In this document: piece after piece, positions 24,781-34,551 of the stretch
Layout: each line of letters opens with the position of its first letter
Position numbering within the stretch: position 1 is the first letter of the stretch
DNA from: Myxococcales bacterium
GTDB lineage: Bacteria > Myxococcota_A > UBA796 > GCA-2862545
Direction: 5' to 3'
DNA length: 64,000 nucleotides
NCBI GenBank assembly: GCA_019634415.1
Contig: JAHQVJ010000140.1
Location: forward strand, 1 to 64,000
Made by a program: the position numbers and the translations under genes
Notes under the pieces: model-generated
Told to the model about the DNA's origin: nothing
What the model saw: only the letters and a program-made list of their open reading frames with translations
Database searches by the model: none

Positions 24781-26232
24781 ATGCCTGTCATGCTTCTGCA
24801 GGGCCAACGAATCGGTCGTTACGAGATCGTGAGCTTTCTTGGCCAAGGTGGCATGGCCACGGTGTACAAGGCGCGGCACACGGAGCTCGGCTCGCTGCAT
24901 GCCCTGAAGCTGCTCCACGTGCATCGGAAGCGAGTCCTGCAGCGGCTGATCCAAGAGGGACGCGCCCAGGCGCGCATCGACCACCCCAACGTGGTGCGGG
25001 TGACCGACGTGCAGTTCCACGAGGGGTCGCCGGTGCTGGTGATGGAGCTCGTGGAGGGCCCGTCGCTCAACGTGTGGCAGCACCGCAAGGGGCGCTTGGA
25101 CCTGGGAACGGCGCTGCGCATGGTGGAGGGCATCGCGCGGGGGCTGCAGCACGCCCACGCTCACGGCCTGGTGCACCGCGATCTCAAGCCCTCGAACGTG
25201 CTGCTCGCCGAGACCGCTCAGGGGCACCTGCCGAAGCTGGTGGACTTCGGTCTGGTGAAGGTGCTCGACGCCGATCAGGCCTCGTCGGTGACGGTCACGC
25301 GGGCGGGGGTTGCGCTGGGCACGCTGCAGTACATCGCGCCCGAGCAGGTGCGCGACGCCGCCAACGTGGACCATCGCGCCGACCTGTTCTCGCTGGGCTG
25401 CATCCTGTACCTGCTGCTGTGTGGGGAGCTGCCGTTCCAGGCCAAGAACCTCCTGGAGATGTACCAGGACGTCATGGCGGGTCGGTACGTGCCGGCCCAT
25501 CGCCTGGTGCCGGGGCTGCCCCGGGAGCTCGAGGTGCTGGTGGACGGCCTGCTGCAGGCGGATCCGGACCGGCGGATCCAGGACTGCGAGGAGGTGCTCC
25601 TGCGGCTGTCCGATCCGTCCATCCGCATGGTGGTGGGGCCTCACACGCTGCGTCCCGGTGATCTGCTCCGCACGGCTGCGGAGTCGGGAGACGTCTGGGC
25701 CGGCACCTATGGCGAGGACCCCGCGGTTCGCTTCGAGGGGCGGCGGCCTCGACCGGATCGATGGATCTCGGCGGCCTTGGGCGTGCCGTTGCTGGCGGCG
25801 AGCCTGGGGTGGGCGGTGGTGGAGGCTCCCGAGCCGGTGGCGACGCCTGCGCGCGTCGAGGTGCCCGTTGCGGCTCCCGACCGGGCTGCGGTCCGTGTGG
25901 CGCCCGAGCCACCCACGCCCGTGGTGTCGTCGGAGGAGGCTGTGGATGCGCCTCTCCCGATCCCCGTCGCGCCGCGGTGGCCGCAGGTGTCGGTGACGGG
26001 AGACGCGAGCCGCGTGTGGCTGGTGCGGGAGGGGCAGCGCTACGACATGCCCGGTCGCGTTCCGCCGGGGGACTACGAGATCGTGGCGATGTTCCCTGGC
26101 AGCGAGCCCGTCCAGGCAGGTCGCGTCGCGGTCCCCGAGTCCCGACGGATCGCCTGTGCAGCCTTCATGGCGCAGTGCAGAGCGGTGACGGTCGAGGAAC
26201 GGTTCGTAGATCCGGAAGACGATCTCCGGTAG
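24781..26232 (+). CDS. Ser/Thr protein kinase 1, membrane anchored, C-x6-C tail domain
   Basis: 483 residues. A complete Hanks-type kinase domain lies at ~12-275: Gly loop GQGGMATVYKA, Lys in LHALKLLH, HRDLKPSNVLL, DFGLVKV and TLQYIAPEQ. One transmembrane helix at ~325-345 (WISAALGVPLLAASLGWAVV) and a Pro/Ala/Val linker lead to an extracytoplasmic C-terminal domain: VTGDASRVWLVREGQRYDMP, then GRVPPGDYEIVAMFPGSEPV, ending CAAFMAQC. The same tail domain occurs in kinases 2 and 3 and in the pseudokinase. GGAAGG precedes ATG 24781 by 5 nt. Kinase 2 follows 9 nt later, so the two are probably an operon. Confidence 0.9.
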   Translation: MPVMLLQGQRIGRYEIVSFLGQGGMATVYKARHTELGSLHALKLLHVHRKRVLQRLIQEGRAQARIDHPNVVRVTDVQFHEGSPVLVMELVEGPSLNVWQHRKGRLDLGTALRMVEGIARGLQHAHAHGLVHRDLKPSNVLLAETAQGHLPKLVDFGLVKVLDADQASSVTVTRAGVALGTLQYIAPEQVRDAANVDHRADLFSLGCILYLLLCGELPFQAKNLLEMYQDVMAGRYVPAHRLVPGLPRELEVLVDGLLQADPDRRIQDCEEVLLRLSDPSIRMVVGPHTLRPGDLLRTAAESGDVWAGTYGEDPAVRFEGRRPRPDRWISAALGVPLLAASLGWAVVEAPEPVATPARVEVPVAAPDRAAVRVAPEPPTPVVSSEEAVDAPLPIPVAPRWPQVSVTGDASRVWLVREGQRYDMPGRVPPGDYEIVAMFPGSEPVQAGRVAVPESRRIACAAFMAQCRAVTVEERFVDPEDDLR

Positions 26233-26241
26233 ACGTGTCGG

Positions 26242-27648
26242 ATGTTGCGGCGCGGTGCCACATTCGGACCCTACGTCATCGTCGGTCAGGTCGGCGAGGG
26301 GCGTGCCGCTGCGGTGTACCGCGTGCGTCATCAGGTGCTGGGCTCCGTGCACGCCCTGAAGGTGAACACCTTCGAGACGGACGAGGCGAAGGTGCGCCTG
26401 CGCCTGGAGGGCAAGCGGCAGGCCTCGGTGCGGCATCCGAACGTGGTGAGCGTGACGGACGTGCTGGACGTGGGCCAACGAACGGCCCTGGTGATGGAGT
26501 ACGTGAAGGGATCGACCCTTCGGGTGCTGCTCCGCACGCGGGTCCTCACCCTGGATCAGGCGCTGCAGCTGTACGCCAGCATCGTGCGGGGTGTGCAGGC
26601 CGTGCACGACGCGGGGCTGGTCCATCGCGACCTCAAGCCCGCGAACGTGCTGCTGGGCTCTTCCGGGGAGGGTGTGCTGCCGAAGATCGGAGACTTCGGC
26701 CTGGCCATCGAGCAGGGCCAGTCGATCGCCGACGAGCGAGGTCCGATGGGCACGCCGCAGTACATGGCGCCGGAGCAGCTCGCGCAGCACTCGAACATCG
26801 ACGCGCGGGCCGACCTGTTCGCGCTGGGGTGCATCCTGTACGAGCTGGTGGCGGGCCGCCCCCCCTTCGAGGGGGGCAACCTGGTGGCGGTGGCGGCTGC
26901 GGTCCGCACGGGCCAGTACAGCACTCCGCGCCTGTGGGCCCCCGACACCCCCGACGTGGTGGTGGGCGTGATCGATCGACTGCTGCGGGTGGACGTGGGG
27001 GATCGCCTGCCGAGCTGCGAGCAGCTTCTTGCCATGCTGTACGGCAGCGCAGAGGGGGAGGTGGGGCAGCCGGTGCGCCTGGGGGAGGTGGCGCTCCGTC
27101 CCTCGTTGGCGAGCCAAGAGGCGACGGTGATCCGGTCGCCGAGCACGGTGCAGTCCGTGATTCCCCAGCCTGCGCCCCTCCTGGCGATGAAGCGAAGGGC
27201 TCCGGTATGGCGGGTGCCGTGGAGTGCCGTTGCGCTGGCCTCCGTGGTGCTGGGGGTCGTGGTGCTGGCGGGGGTGGTGCTGCTGCTGTGGCGAACCCCA
27301 GCCGAGCCGGATCCCGCTCTGCAGACGGCGGTGGACCTGCCGCGGGAGGTGCCGGCACCCACGCTGTCGCCCGAGCCCGAGCCGGCCCCTCCCGTGGTGC
27401 CGGTGCCGGCGCCTGGTCCCGTGCCCGCGGCGACGGGTCACTTCTCGGTGGAGGGGGACGCGGAGGTGCAGCTGCGCGATGCACAGGACGTGCTGGTGGA
27501 GGCGGGAGCGCTGCCTGCGGGCACCTACCGCTGGGAGGCGCGGTTCGCGGCCTCGGGCCGGCGGACGAGCGGGGTCGTGGAGCTTCGGGCGGATCAGCGC
27601 GTGGTGCTGCGTTGCTCCTCGTTCGCGATGCGCTGCATCACCAGGTGA
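26242..27648 (+). CDS. Ser/Thr protein kinase 2, membrane anchored, C-x6-C tail domain
   Basis: 468 residues. The kinase domain has Gly loop GEGRAAAVYRV, Lys in VHALKVN, HRDLKPANVLLG, DFGLAIE and GTPQYMAPEQ, all intact. A transmembrane helix at ~328-350 (ALASVVLGVVVLAGVVLLLW) and a Pro-rich linker follow. The C-terminal domain (FSVEGDAEVQLRDAQDVLVE, LPAGTYRWEARFAASG) ends CSSFAMRC, the same C-x6-C tail as kinase 1. Its stop overlaps the end of the convergent gene by 11 nt. Confidence 0.9.
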   Translation: MLRRGATFGPYVIVGQVGEGRAAAVYRVRHQVLGSVHALKVNTFETDEAKVRLRLEGKRQASVRHPNVVSVTDVLDVGQRTALVMEYVKGSTLRVLLRTRVLTLDQALQLYASIVRGVQAVHDAGLVHRDLKPANVLLGSSGEGVLPKIGDFGLAIEQGQSIADERGPMGTPQYMAPEQLAQHSNIDARADLFALGCILYELVAGRPPFEGGNLVAVAAAVRTGQYSTPRLWAPDTPDVVVGVIDRLLRVDVGDRLPSCEQLLAMLYGSAEGEVGQPVRLGEVALRPSLASQEATVIRSPSTVQSVIPQPAPLLAMKRRAPVWRVPWSAVALASVVLGVVVLAGVVLLLWRTPAEPDPALQTAVDLPREVPAPTLSPEPEPAPPVVPVPAPGPVPAATGHFSVEGDAEVQLRDAQDVLVEAGALPAGTYRWEARFAASGRRTSGVVELRADQRVVLRCSSFAMRCITR

Positions 27649-28501
27649 TCACCACGGCCGTGCCCAGACCCACGGCGGTCAGCCCTGCCAGGCTGGAGGC
27701 GACGACGAGTCCGTTCGTGCGTGCGTGCAGACCAGGGAGACGATCGTCGGAGGTGAGGGGGTCGTCGTAGACGGCTCGCGTCCGGGCGGCGGCTCCGTAC
27801 ATGGCGATGCCGGCGAGGGCGGTGGCGCCCGCTCCGACGAGCAACGGCACGGGGCGGCGTCGCGGCGGGGGGGGTGGGCTCGGTGGACCGTCGCGCAGTG
27901 GACCGGCGGCCAGGGCGACCTCGGCGGGTGGCGGTGGCGGTGGCACCACCTCGTACGTGGGCAGCGTGTCGGTGTGGCGCGCGTAGGTTGTCCACAGCAG
28001 GGTGCCGTCGCTCGATTGCAGCTGTACGATCGCAGGCCAGGCCGTGGGGCGCAGAGGGGTGGCGCGGCCGTCCACGAACAGGGCAGCCTCGGCCGGAGGA
28101 GGCTGCTCCTCGAGGTCGGCGGCGTCCAGATCCATCGCCAGGTAGTCCTCGAGCACCGGTGAGCCGGGCGGCACCACCGATGCGTCGAACGCGAAGAGGG
28201 GATCGGCGGTGCGAGCGGCAGCAAAGGCGCGGACGGTGTCGACGCTGCGCTCCCCGAACGCGCGCAGCCCCTCCACCCGATGGATGGCGGCGGCCAGCTG
28301 CGGCGGCACCAGGCTGTCGAGGCACGGCAGCTCGGCGCGAAGGGTGTCGCTGGCCTCCAGGAACTGGTCGATGTCGAGGGCGCCGAAGGCGGTGTGGGCC
28401 CGATCGGCGTGGGCCTGCAGCTGCGCAGGCGCCGTGGATTCTTCGCAGTCCGCCGCGTGGGCAGCGGACCACACGGTGAGCCAGAGCCATTCAGCAGCCA
28501 C
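27638..28501 (-). CDS. Secreted/membrane protein of unknown function, coupled to MopE-like gene
   Basis: 287 residues. A signal peptide (AAEWLWLTVWSAAHA) is followed by a helical domain (~20-190) and a Pro-rich stretch (VVPPPPPPAEV and PSPPPPPRRRP). Two C-terminal membrane helices (PVPLLVGAGATALAGIAMYG; LVVASSLAGLTAVGLGTAVV) end the protein. This signal/helical/Pro-rich/two-helix plan is common among uncharacterised myxobacterial envelope proteins. The GTG at 28501 is chosen because it yields the signal peptide and AAGGA lies just upstream; it overlaps the end of the MopE-like gene by 11 nt. Confidence 0.65.
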   Translation of the reverse strand: MAAEWLWLTVWSAAHAADCEESTAPAQLQAHADRAHTAFGALDIDQFLEASDTLRAELPCLDSLVPPQLAAAIHRVEGLRAFGERSVDTVRAFAAARTADPLFAFDASVVPPGSPVLEDYLAMDLDAADLEEQPPPAEAALFVDGRATPLRPTAWPAIVQLQSSDGTLLWTTYARHTDTLPTYEVVPPPPPPAEVALAAGPLRDGPPSPPPPPRRRPVPLLVGAGATALAGIAMYGAAARTRAVYDDPLTSDDRLPGLHARTNGLVVASSLAGLTAVGLGTAVVITW

Positions 28502-31500
28502 TGTCGTCCTTGCTGTCGAGGGGGTCGCAGCCGGCGTCGAGCTCGTCGCCGTCGTCGGTTCCACCGCCGTCGCTGTCGACGTCGAGGGGGTCGGTGCCCC
28601 AGATCACCACCTCGGCACCGTCCGTGAGGCGGTCGCCGTCGGTGTCGCGGAGATCCTTGTCGGTTCCGCGAGTGTTCTCGTCGCCGTTGGACAGGCCGTC
28701 GGAGTCCTTGTCGCCTGGTGAGCTCCCGTCGCAGTCGTTGCCGGCGCCATCGCCGTCGTCGTCGAGCTGGGTGGGGTTGGCGGTGAGCGGGCAGTTGTCG
28801 CACAGGTTGCCCACGTCGTCGGCGTCCTCGTCACCGCCCGCGTCCACCGGGTCGTCGGGGCAGAGATCGGTGGCGTCGGGGATCCCGTCGCCGTCGCGAT
28901 CGGCTCCGGTGTCGCCGGTGGGCGTGTCGCACAGGCCGCCGTCCACCGCTCCGTCGCAGTCGTTGTCGACGGAGTCGCAGATCTCGGTGGCCTGGGGCTG
29001 GATGGCGGCATCGGAGTCGTCGCAGTCCTGTGCGTTCTCGGCCTCGCCCTGCGACGGCAGGCAGGCGGCGTTGCCGTTGTCGGCCACCACCGCGCCGTCG
29101 TCGCGGCCGAAGCCGTCCCCGTCGGCGTCGACGTAGCACAGGCGCACGCCGTCACAGTCCTCGTCGATGCCGTTTCCGGGTAGCTCGGTGGCGATGGGCG
29201 AGATGGCGGCGTCGGTGTCGTCGCAGTCCCCGGAGGTGGTCGTGGTTGCGGGGGGCGCCGTGCAGGCCGCCGTGTCGTTGCTGGCGTCGCCGTAGCCGTC
29301 GCCATCGACGTCTGCGTACCAGACGGGAGCGCCCGTGAGACCGGGATCGTCGTCGTCTGTGCGTCCGTCGCAGTCGTCGTCGTCGCCGTTGCAGGTCTCG
29401 GCTGCACCCGGGAACACGGTGCTATCGGTGTCGTCGCAGTCGTCGTCGAGGTCGGAGTAGCCATCGGGGGCCGCGCAGTCGTCCACGGCCGCCGTGCTGT
29501 CGCCGTGCCCGTCACCGTCGCTGTCGAGGTACCAGGTGTAGAGCACCACGCCGTCGTCGACCTTGGAGTTGCAGTCGTTGTCGACCTTGTCGCACTGCTC
29601 CGGTGCACCTGGGTACACCGTGGCGGCGGCGTCGTCGCAGTCGGTGTCGTCGCTCACGTAGGCCAGCGGCGCGAAGCACGCCACCAGCGTGTCGGCGGCG
29701 TCCCCGTAGCCGTCGTCGTCGACGTCTGCGTACCAGTCCGCGGCATCGGTGACGTCGGGGTCGTCGTCGTCGACGAGGCCGTCGCAGTCGTCGTCGCGTC
29801 CGTCGCACTCCTCGGTCTCGCCCGGGTTGACCTTGAAGTCGCCATCGTCGCAGTCGGTGTCGTCGAGCACGTGGCCCGGTGGTGCCGTGCACGCCACCAC
29901 CTGCTGCGCGGGATCGCCGTAGCTGTCGCCGTCCAGATCGGCCCAGCTGGTGACCGCCCCCTGCAGGTCGGGATCGAGATCGTCGGCCAGTGCATCGCAG
30001 TCGTCGTCGAGGCCGTTGCAGACCTCGGCTGCCCCTGGGTAGGCGGTGGCGCGCTGGTCGTCGCAGTCGGTGGCATCGTCCACCCAGCCGGGGCGCGCGT
30101 CGCAGGCGAGGGTGGTGATGGATGGATCGCCGAAGGCGTCGCCGTCCAGATCGAGGTGCCAGGTGGCTGCGAGCACGTCGCTGTCGCTGTCGTCGGTGAG
30201 TCCGTCGCAGTCGTTGTCGACGTCGTCGCACGTCTCGGAGGCGTTCGGGTGGCGGTCGGCATCGGTGTCGTCGCAGTCCCCAGCGAACAGCACGTGGCCG
30301 CTGGGAGCGTCGCACTGGGTCACCGCGACGGTTCCGTCGCCGAAGCCGTCTCCGTCTCCGTCGTCGTACCAGGTGGGATCGTTCTCGTCGGTCTTGCCGT
30401 CACAGTCGTTGTCGAGGGTGTCGCACAGCTCGGGATGGCCCGGGAAGCGCGTGGCGTCGGTGTCGTCGCAGTCCCCCGGCTGATCGGCGGTGCCCGCAGG
30501 TGCCGCGCAGCTGTTCGCGCTCAGGCCATCGCCAAAGCCGTCTCCGTCTCCGTCGTCGTACCAGGCCGTGGTGGTGGACGCGTCGAGGCTGCCGTCGTCG
30601 TCGTCGATGCGGCCGTCGCAGTCGTCGTCGGTGCCGTTGCACACCTCCGAGGCGTCGGGATGGACGTTCGCATCCAGGTCGTTGCAGTCGGTGGCCAGCG
30701 CCTCGTGGTCCGGCGGTCGGATGCAGGACGACACCAGCTGGGTGGGCCTGCCGAAGCCGTCTCCGTCGCCATCGAAGGCCCACACCGGTGCGCCGATGCG
30801 GTCGGGATCGAGATCATCGAGGAGCCCGTCGCAGTCCTCGTCGACGGGACCACACAGCTCTGGCGCCGAGGGCGACACCAAGGGGTCGTCGTCGTCGCAG
30901 TCGTCGGGGAGAGGCGCCGTTCCTCCCGGCTGGTTGCAGGCCGTCACGTTGGCCAGAGACCCGCCGTGCCCGTCGCCGTCCAGGTCGATCCACCAGGTGT
31001 GGGCGAGCACGTCGGGATCGGTGTCGTCGGTCTGTCCATCGCAGTCGTCGTCGACCTGGTTGCAGACCTCGGGAGCCGCGGGGTGCACGTCGGATGCCGT
31101 GTCGTCGCAGTCCCCGTCTGTCGGAGCCGCGCCCAACACCCTCGCGCAGGTGGTCTGAAGCACGGCACCTGCTCCGAATCCGTCCGCATCTGCGTCGGTG
31201 AACCAGTCGACGGACTCCGATACCTCGTCGACCGACCCATCGCAGTCGTTGTCGACGCCGTCGCAGAGCTCGGCGGCGCCTGGATAGGCCAGGGAGTCCA
31301 CGTCGTCGCAGTCCGTGGCGGTGGCCACGTGCCTGGGGGGAGCGACGCAGGAGGCCTCGGACGCCTCGGCGGCGTCTCCGGCTCCGTCGCCATCGGTGTC
31401 GGCGTACCAGACCGAGGCCGTGCTGCGATCGAGATCGGGATCGGCGTCGTCCACCAGGCCGTCGCAGTCCTCGTCGAGCCCGTCGCACGTCTCGGAGGCA

Positions 31501-32534
31501 CCAGGGTTGATCCCCAGGTCGCCGTCGTCGCAGTCGCCTGGCACGGCGGCATAGTCTGCTGGCTGGGCGCAGGAGACGACCACGGAGGAGGAGGCGCCGA
31601 AGCCGTCGCCGTCGGTGTCCGCATACCAGCGGGGTCGGGCCGTCACCAGCGGGTCGTCGTCGTCCACGTCGAGGTTGCAGTTGTTGTCGATGCCGTCGCA
31701 CAGCTCCAGCGCGAGGGGATGGATCAGCGTGTTCTCGTCGTCGCAGTCCGTCCCCTGGGCCACCATCCCTTTCGGTCGGGTGCACGAAGCCATGGCCGAC
31801 AGGGCGTCGCCGAATCCATCGGCGTCGGCATCGGTGAACCACATCGGGGCGTCCGCTGCCCCATCGTCGACGGACCGATTGCAGTCGTCGTCGACGCCGT
31901 TGCAGAGCTCCTCGGCCACGGGCGAGACCATGGCGTCGTCGTCGTCGCAGTCGCTGTGATCACGCACGTGCTGCGGCGACGGCGGCAGGCAGGAGGCCGT
32001 GACCTCTGAAGCGTCGCCGAAGGTGTCGCCGTCGAGATCGATGGCCCAGGTGGCCGCTGGGTTCGCCTCGGGATCCGTGTCGTCGCAGTCGGTGTCGTTA
32101 CCGACGGTGCCCGGCGGTCGGGCACATGCCTCGACGGGCGTCGCGGGGTCTCCGAACCCGTCGCCATCTGTGTCGCGCCACCACGTCTGGACGACGAGCC
32201 CGTCGTCGGGCGTCCCGTCGCAGTTCTGATCGATGCCGTCGCAGAGCTCTGTGGCCCCAGGGAAGATGGACGGGGCATCGTCGTCGCAGTCGGTGGCATC
32301 GGAGACGAACCCCTCGGGTGCGGCGCAGGCGTCGATGGACGTGTCCCGATCGCCATAGCCGTCCCCGTCGGCGTCGAGGTGGAACGAGGACGGCGAGCTG
32401 ATGCTGGCGTCGTCGTCGTCGCAATCCTCCGGGCGCAGGACCCCGTCCCCGTCGTTGTCGAAGCGCTCGTTGGCTCGCTCCTGGGTGATCCAGACGCAGC
32501 CAGGCATCAACAAAACGAGCGCAACACGCAGCAC
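28491..32534 (-). CDS. Giant MopE-type metal-binding repeat lipoprotein
   Basis: About 1347 residues. The GTG start at 32534 gives a lipoprotein signal with lipobox LMPGC. The protein is then about 18 tandem repeats of ~60 residues, each built as WYxDxDGDGFGD, Cys, PxG, DCDDxD, PxAxExCDGxDxDCDG. Repeats of this type (putative metal-binding, Cu-binding MopE family) are widespread in Myxococcota; calcium or other metals are the likely ligands. The C-terminal ~150 residues switch to thrombospondin type 3-like Ca repeats (DRDGDGIPDATDLCPDDPVD). It is probably on the cell surface. The GTC/GAC-rich DNA gives long false frames on the other strand. Confidence 0.9.
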   Translation of the reverse strand: MLRVALVLLMPGCVWITQERANERFDNDGDGVLRPEDCDDDDASISSPSSFHLDADGDGYGDRDTSIDACAAPEGFVSDATDCDDDAPSIFPGATELCDGIDQNCDGTPDDGLVVQTWWRDTDGDGFGDPATPVEACARPPGTVGNDTDCDDTDPEANPAATWAIDLDGDTFGDASEVTASCLPPSPQHVRDHSDCDDDDAMVSPVAEELCNGVDDDCNRSVDDGAADAPMWFTDADADGFGDALSAMASCTRPKGMVAQGTDCDDENTLIHPLALELCDGIDNNCNLDVDDDDPLVTARPRWYADTDGDGFGASSSVVVSCAQPADYAAVPGDCDDGDLGINPGASETCDGLDEDCDGLVDDADPDLDRSTASVWYADTDGDGAGDAAEASEASCVAPPRHVATATDCDDVDSLAYPGAAELCDGVDNDCDGSVDEVSESVDWFTDADADGFGAGAVLQTTCARVLGAAPTDGDCDDTASDVHPAAPEVCNQVDDDCDGQTDDTDPDVLAHTWWIDLDGDGHGGSLANVTACNQPGGTAPLPDDCDDDDPLVSPSAPELCGPVDEDCDGLLDDLDPDRIGAPVWAFDGDGDGFGRPTQLVSSCIRPPDHEALATDCNDLDANVHPDASEVCNGTDDDCDGRIDDDDGSLDASTTTAWYDDGDGDGFGDGLSANSCAAPAGTADQPGDCDDTDATRFPGHPELCDTLDNDCDGKTDENDPTWYDDGDGDGFGDGTVAVTQCDAPSGHVLFAGDCDDTDADRHPNASETCDDVDNDCDGLTDDSDSDVLAATWHLDLDGDAFGDPSITTLACDARPGWVDDATDCDDQRATAYPGAAEVCNGLDDDCDALADDLDPDLQGAVTSWADLDGDSYGDPAQQVVACTAPPGHVLDDTDCDDGDFKVNPGETEECDGRDDDCDGLVDDDDPDVTDAADWYADVDDDGYGDAADTLVACFAPLAYVSDDTDCDDAAATVYPGAPEQCDKVDNDCNSKVDDGVVLYTWYLDSDGDGHGDSTAAVDDCAAPDGYSDLDDDCDDTDSTVFPGAAETCNGDDDDCDGRTDDDDPGLTGAPVWYADVDGDGYGDASNDTAACTAPPATTTTSGDCDDTDAAISPIATELPGNGIDEDCDGVRLCYVDADGDGFGRDDGAVVADNGNAACLPSQGEAENAQDCDDSDAAIQPQATEICDSVDNDCDGAVDGGLCDTPTGDTGADRDGDGIPDATDLCPDDPVDAGGDEDADDVGNLCDNCPLTANPTQLDDDGDGAGNDCDGSSPGDKDSDGLSNGDENTRGTDKDLRDTDGDRLTDGAEVVIWGTDPLDVDSDGGGTDDGDELDAGCDPLDSKDDSGC

Positions 32535-32753
32535 GAGGGCTCCAGCGACTGGAGGAGGGGCAAGAGGGGAGCGAATTATACCTGGACCCACTCCTGCTCT
32601 AGATGCAGCTCGCCACGACAGCGTGCAGGTGACCGCGCTCGACGCTAGAGTGGTTGAAATTCTGGCAACACAGACGGTGTGCGTCACACACTCATGAATG
32701 AAAATGTGCTCGTATTCCTGTTTTGGAATCAGGTGTATCGTGGGTGTGTGCGG

Positions 32754-32781
32754 TTGCGGTATCGGGTGTTGATTGCATAAT
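32754..32781 (+). promoter_or_regulatory. Possible sigma-70 promoter upstream of kinase 3
   Basis: TTGCGG (32754-32759), 16 nt, CATAAT (32776-32781). It lies in the 302-base divergent gap (32535-32836) between the MopE-like gene and kinase 3, which is clearly AT-richer than its surroundings. The rest of the gap shows no gene; it has a small inverted repeat, ATTCC-N6-GGAAT, near 32724. Confidence 0.35.
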
Positions 32782-32836
32782 AGGCAAGGCGGCAGATCCC
32801 GTGGGGTTCGTCGGGAGCCGCCCATCGAGGAGCTTC

Positions 32837-34525
32837 ATGGAGCAACCGAGGTCCGAATGGATCGGTCGATACAAGATCGTCGACGAGATCGGCGTCGGCG
32901 GGATGGCCATCGCGCTGCGCTGCATCCTGGAGGGCATCGGAGGGTTTCGCCGTGAGGTGGTGATCAAGGTCATTCGACCTGAGCACTCGGCCAACGAGTC
33001 CTTCGTCCGCATGTTCCTCGACGAGGCTCGACTGGCGGCCTCCATCTGCCACTCCAACGTGGCGCAGGTGTTCGAGGTGGATCGCCTGGGGAACCTGCCC
33101 TACATCGTGATGGAGTACGTGCACGGGCCACATCTGGGGCAGCTCCTGCGGTCCGTCGAGTCACGGGACGACGATGGGACCGGCCGGCACTTCGGCCACG
33201 TCGCTCGGGTCTTGGCCGACGTGTGTCGGGGGCTTCAGGTCGCCCATGACGCAGGCATGGTGCACCGCGACGTGACGCCCCAGAACATCGTCGTGTCCAC
33301 GAGTGGACAAGCCAAGCTCATCGACTTCGGCATCGCCAAGGCACGGGGACGCCTCGAGCACACCGAGGAGGGCAGGCTGAAGGGCAAGCGCGCCTTCATC
33401 GCTCCCGAGATGCTCGAGGGTGGCGCCGTGACCCCCGCAGCCGACATCTACGCCGTGGGGATCTGCTCGTATCGGGCGCTCACCGGCGCCTATCCCTTCG
33501 ATGCCGGCGATCCTCGGGCGACCTTGGCTCGGATCCTGGCTGGTGACGCAGTGCCCCCCTCGCAGATTCGGCCCCAGGTGCCCGTCGAGCTGGAGCGGAT
33601 CGTCATGCAGTGCCTGGCTCGGGATCCCTCCGAGCGCTACCCGTCGGCCGCGCAGCTTGCGGAGGCGCTGGAGGCGTTCTGTCGGGGGGGCGCCTTCGCG
33701 TCGGACCTCGATGGGGTCAAGGACTGGGTGGCGCGCGTCTTTCCCCTCGGGGAGACGCAGTGGCGGGGCGTTCGCTCGTCGGGCAGAGGCATCGACGCGT
33801 TGGCGGCGACCCTCCCGTCACAGCTGGACGAGCAGACGACGGAGAACCTGTGGAAGCGGGTGGCCGAGCCACGATTGTTCGGTGGGATGGCCGGCGCCAG
33901 CATGATGTTCGTGGTGGCGGTGATCGCCTGGGTGCTCCTGTACGCCCCCAGCGGGCGGGTCCCGACGCTCAGACCGGCGGTCGTCGATCACGACTCTCCC
34001 CAGGCGCTCGCCTATCTGACCGAGGCGGAGCGACACCTCACGTCCGGGGATCCCCAGACCGCGGGCGTGCTGCTGGACCGTGCCCGCCCGCTGCTGGTGA
34101 CGCCTGGTCTGGTGGCGCGCCACGAGGCCCTGACCACTCGGGTGGACCGTGCCCTGCAGTCGGTCTTGACGGCCGATCCGCTGGGCTCGGCGCCCCAGCC
34201 GTCGCGTGTTCCGCGCGTCGAGGAAGGCTCCTCCCTCGCGGAGCCGGCTCCGACGGATCCTTCGCCCACTGGGTTGCCGCAGATAGGTGTGGCCGGAGAT
34301 GCGGATCGCGTGTGGCTGGTCCGTGGCGGTCGTCGCCACGAGCTGCCCGGGCGGGTGCCCCCAGGGACCTACGAGATCGTGGCCATGTTCGCAGGTGGGG
34401 AGCCGGTCAGCGCGGGCCAGACCACCGTTGCAGCGGATCAGCGCATCACCTGCGCGTTCTTCATGGCGCGCTGCAAGGCGGTGGGGGTCACGAGCTCGTC
34501 GAGTGGTGACTCGTTCGGCGAGTGA
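32837..34525 (+). CDS. Ser/Thr protein kinase 3, membrane anchored, C-x6-C tail domain
   Basis: 562 residues. The kinase domain is intact: Gly loop GVGGMAIALRC, Lys in REVVIKVI, HRDVTPQNIVV, DFGIAKARG and FIAPEML. A transmembrane helix lies at ~350-372 (ASMMFVVAVIAWVLLY). The extracytoplasmic part has a helical segment (SPQALAYLTEAERHLTSGDP) followed by the shared tail domain (GVAGDADRVWLVRGGRRHEL, GRVPPGTYEIVAMFAGGEPV) ending CAFFMARC. Its kinase, helix and helical segment match kinase 4, but its tail matches kinase 1. GAGGAG precedes the ATG by 5 nt. Confidence 0.9.
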   Translation: MEQPRSEWIGRYKIVDEIGVGGMAIALRCILEGIGGFRREVVIKVIRPEHSANESFVRMFLDEARLAASICHSNVAQVFEVDRLGNLPYIVMEYVHGPHLGQLLRSVESRDDDGTGRHFGHVARVLADVCRGLQVAHDAGMVHRDVTPQNIVVSTSGQAKLIDFGIAKARGRLEHTEEGRLKGKRAFIAPEMLEGGAVTPAADIYAVGICSYRALTGAYPFDAGDPRATLARILAGDAVPPSQIRPQVPVELERIVMQCLARDPSERYPSAAQLAEALEAFCRGGAFASDLDGVKDWVARVFPLGETQWRGVRSSGRGIDALAATLPSQLDEQTTENLWKRVAEPRLFGGMAGASMMFVVAVIAWVLLYAPSGRVPTLRPAVVDHDSPQALAYLTEAERHLTSGDPQTAGVLLDRARPLLVTPGLVARHEALTTRVDRALQSVLTADPLGSAPQPSRVPRVEEGSSLAEPAPTDPSPTGLPQIGVAGDADRVWLVRGGRRHELPGRVPPGTYEIVAMFAGGEPVSAGQTTVAADQRITCAFFMARCKAVGVTSSSSGDSFGE

Positions 34526-34551
34526 TACCTCGGCGCGTGGGAGGTCCGTAG

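Noticed and set aside
24541..27441. 966-residue reverse frame opposite kinases 1 and 2
   Set aside because: His/Arg-rich antisense of conserved kinase genes.
29505..32009. 834-residue forward frame opposite the MopE-like gene
   Set aside because: It is the complement of the GAC/GTC-rich repeats (VVVVDVVA-like residues), with no domain and no start context.
28491..32534. Possible CRISPR-like or trinucleotide repeat array
   Set aside because: The periodicity is that of an in-frame protein repeat (~60 codons) with degenerate copies and no unique spacers.
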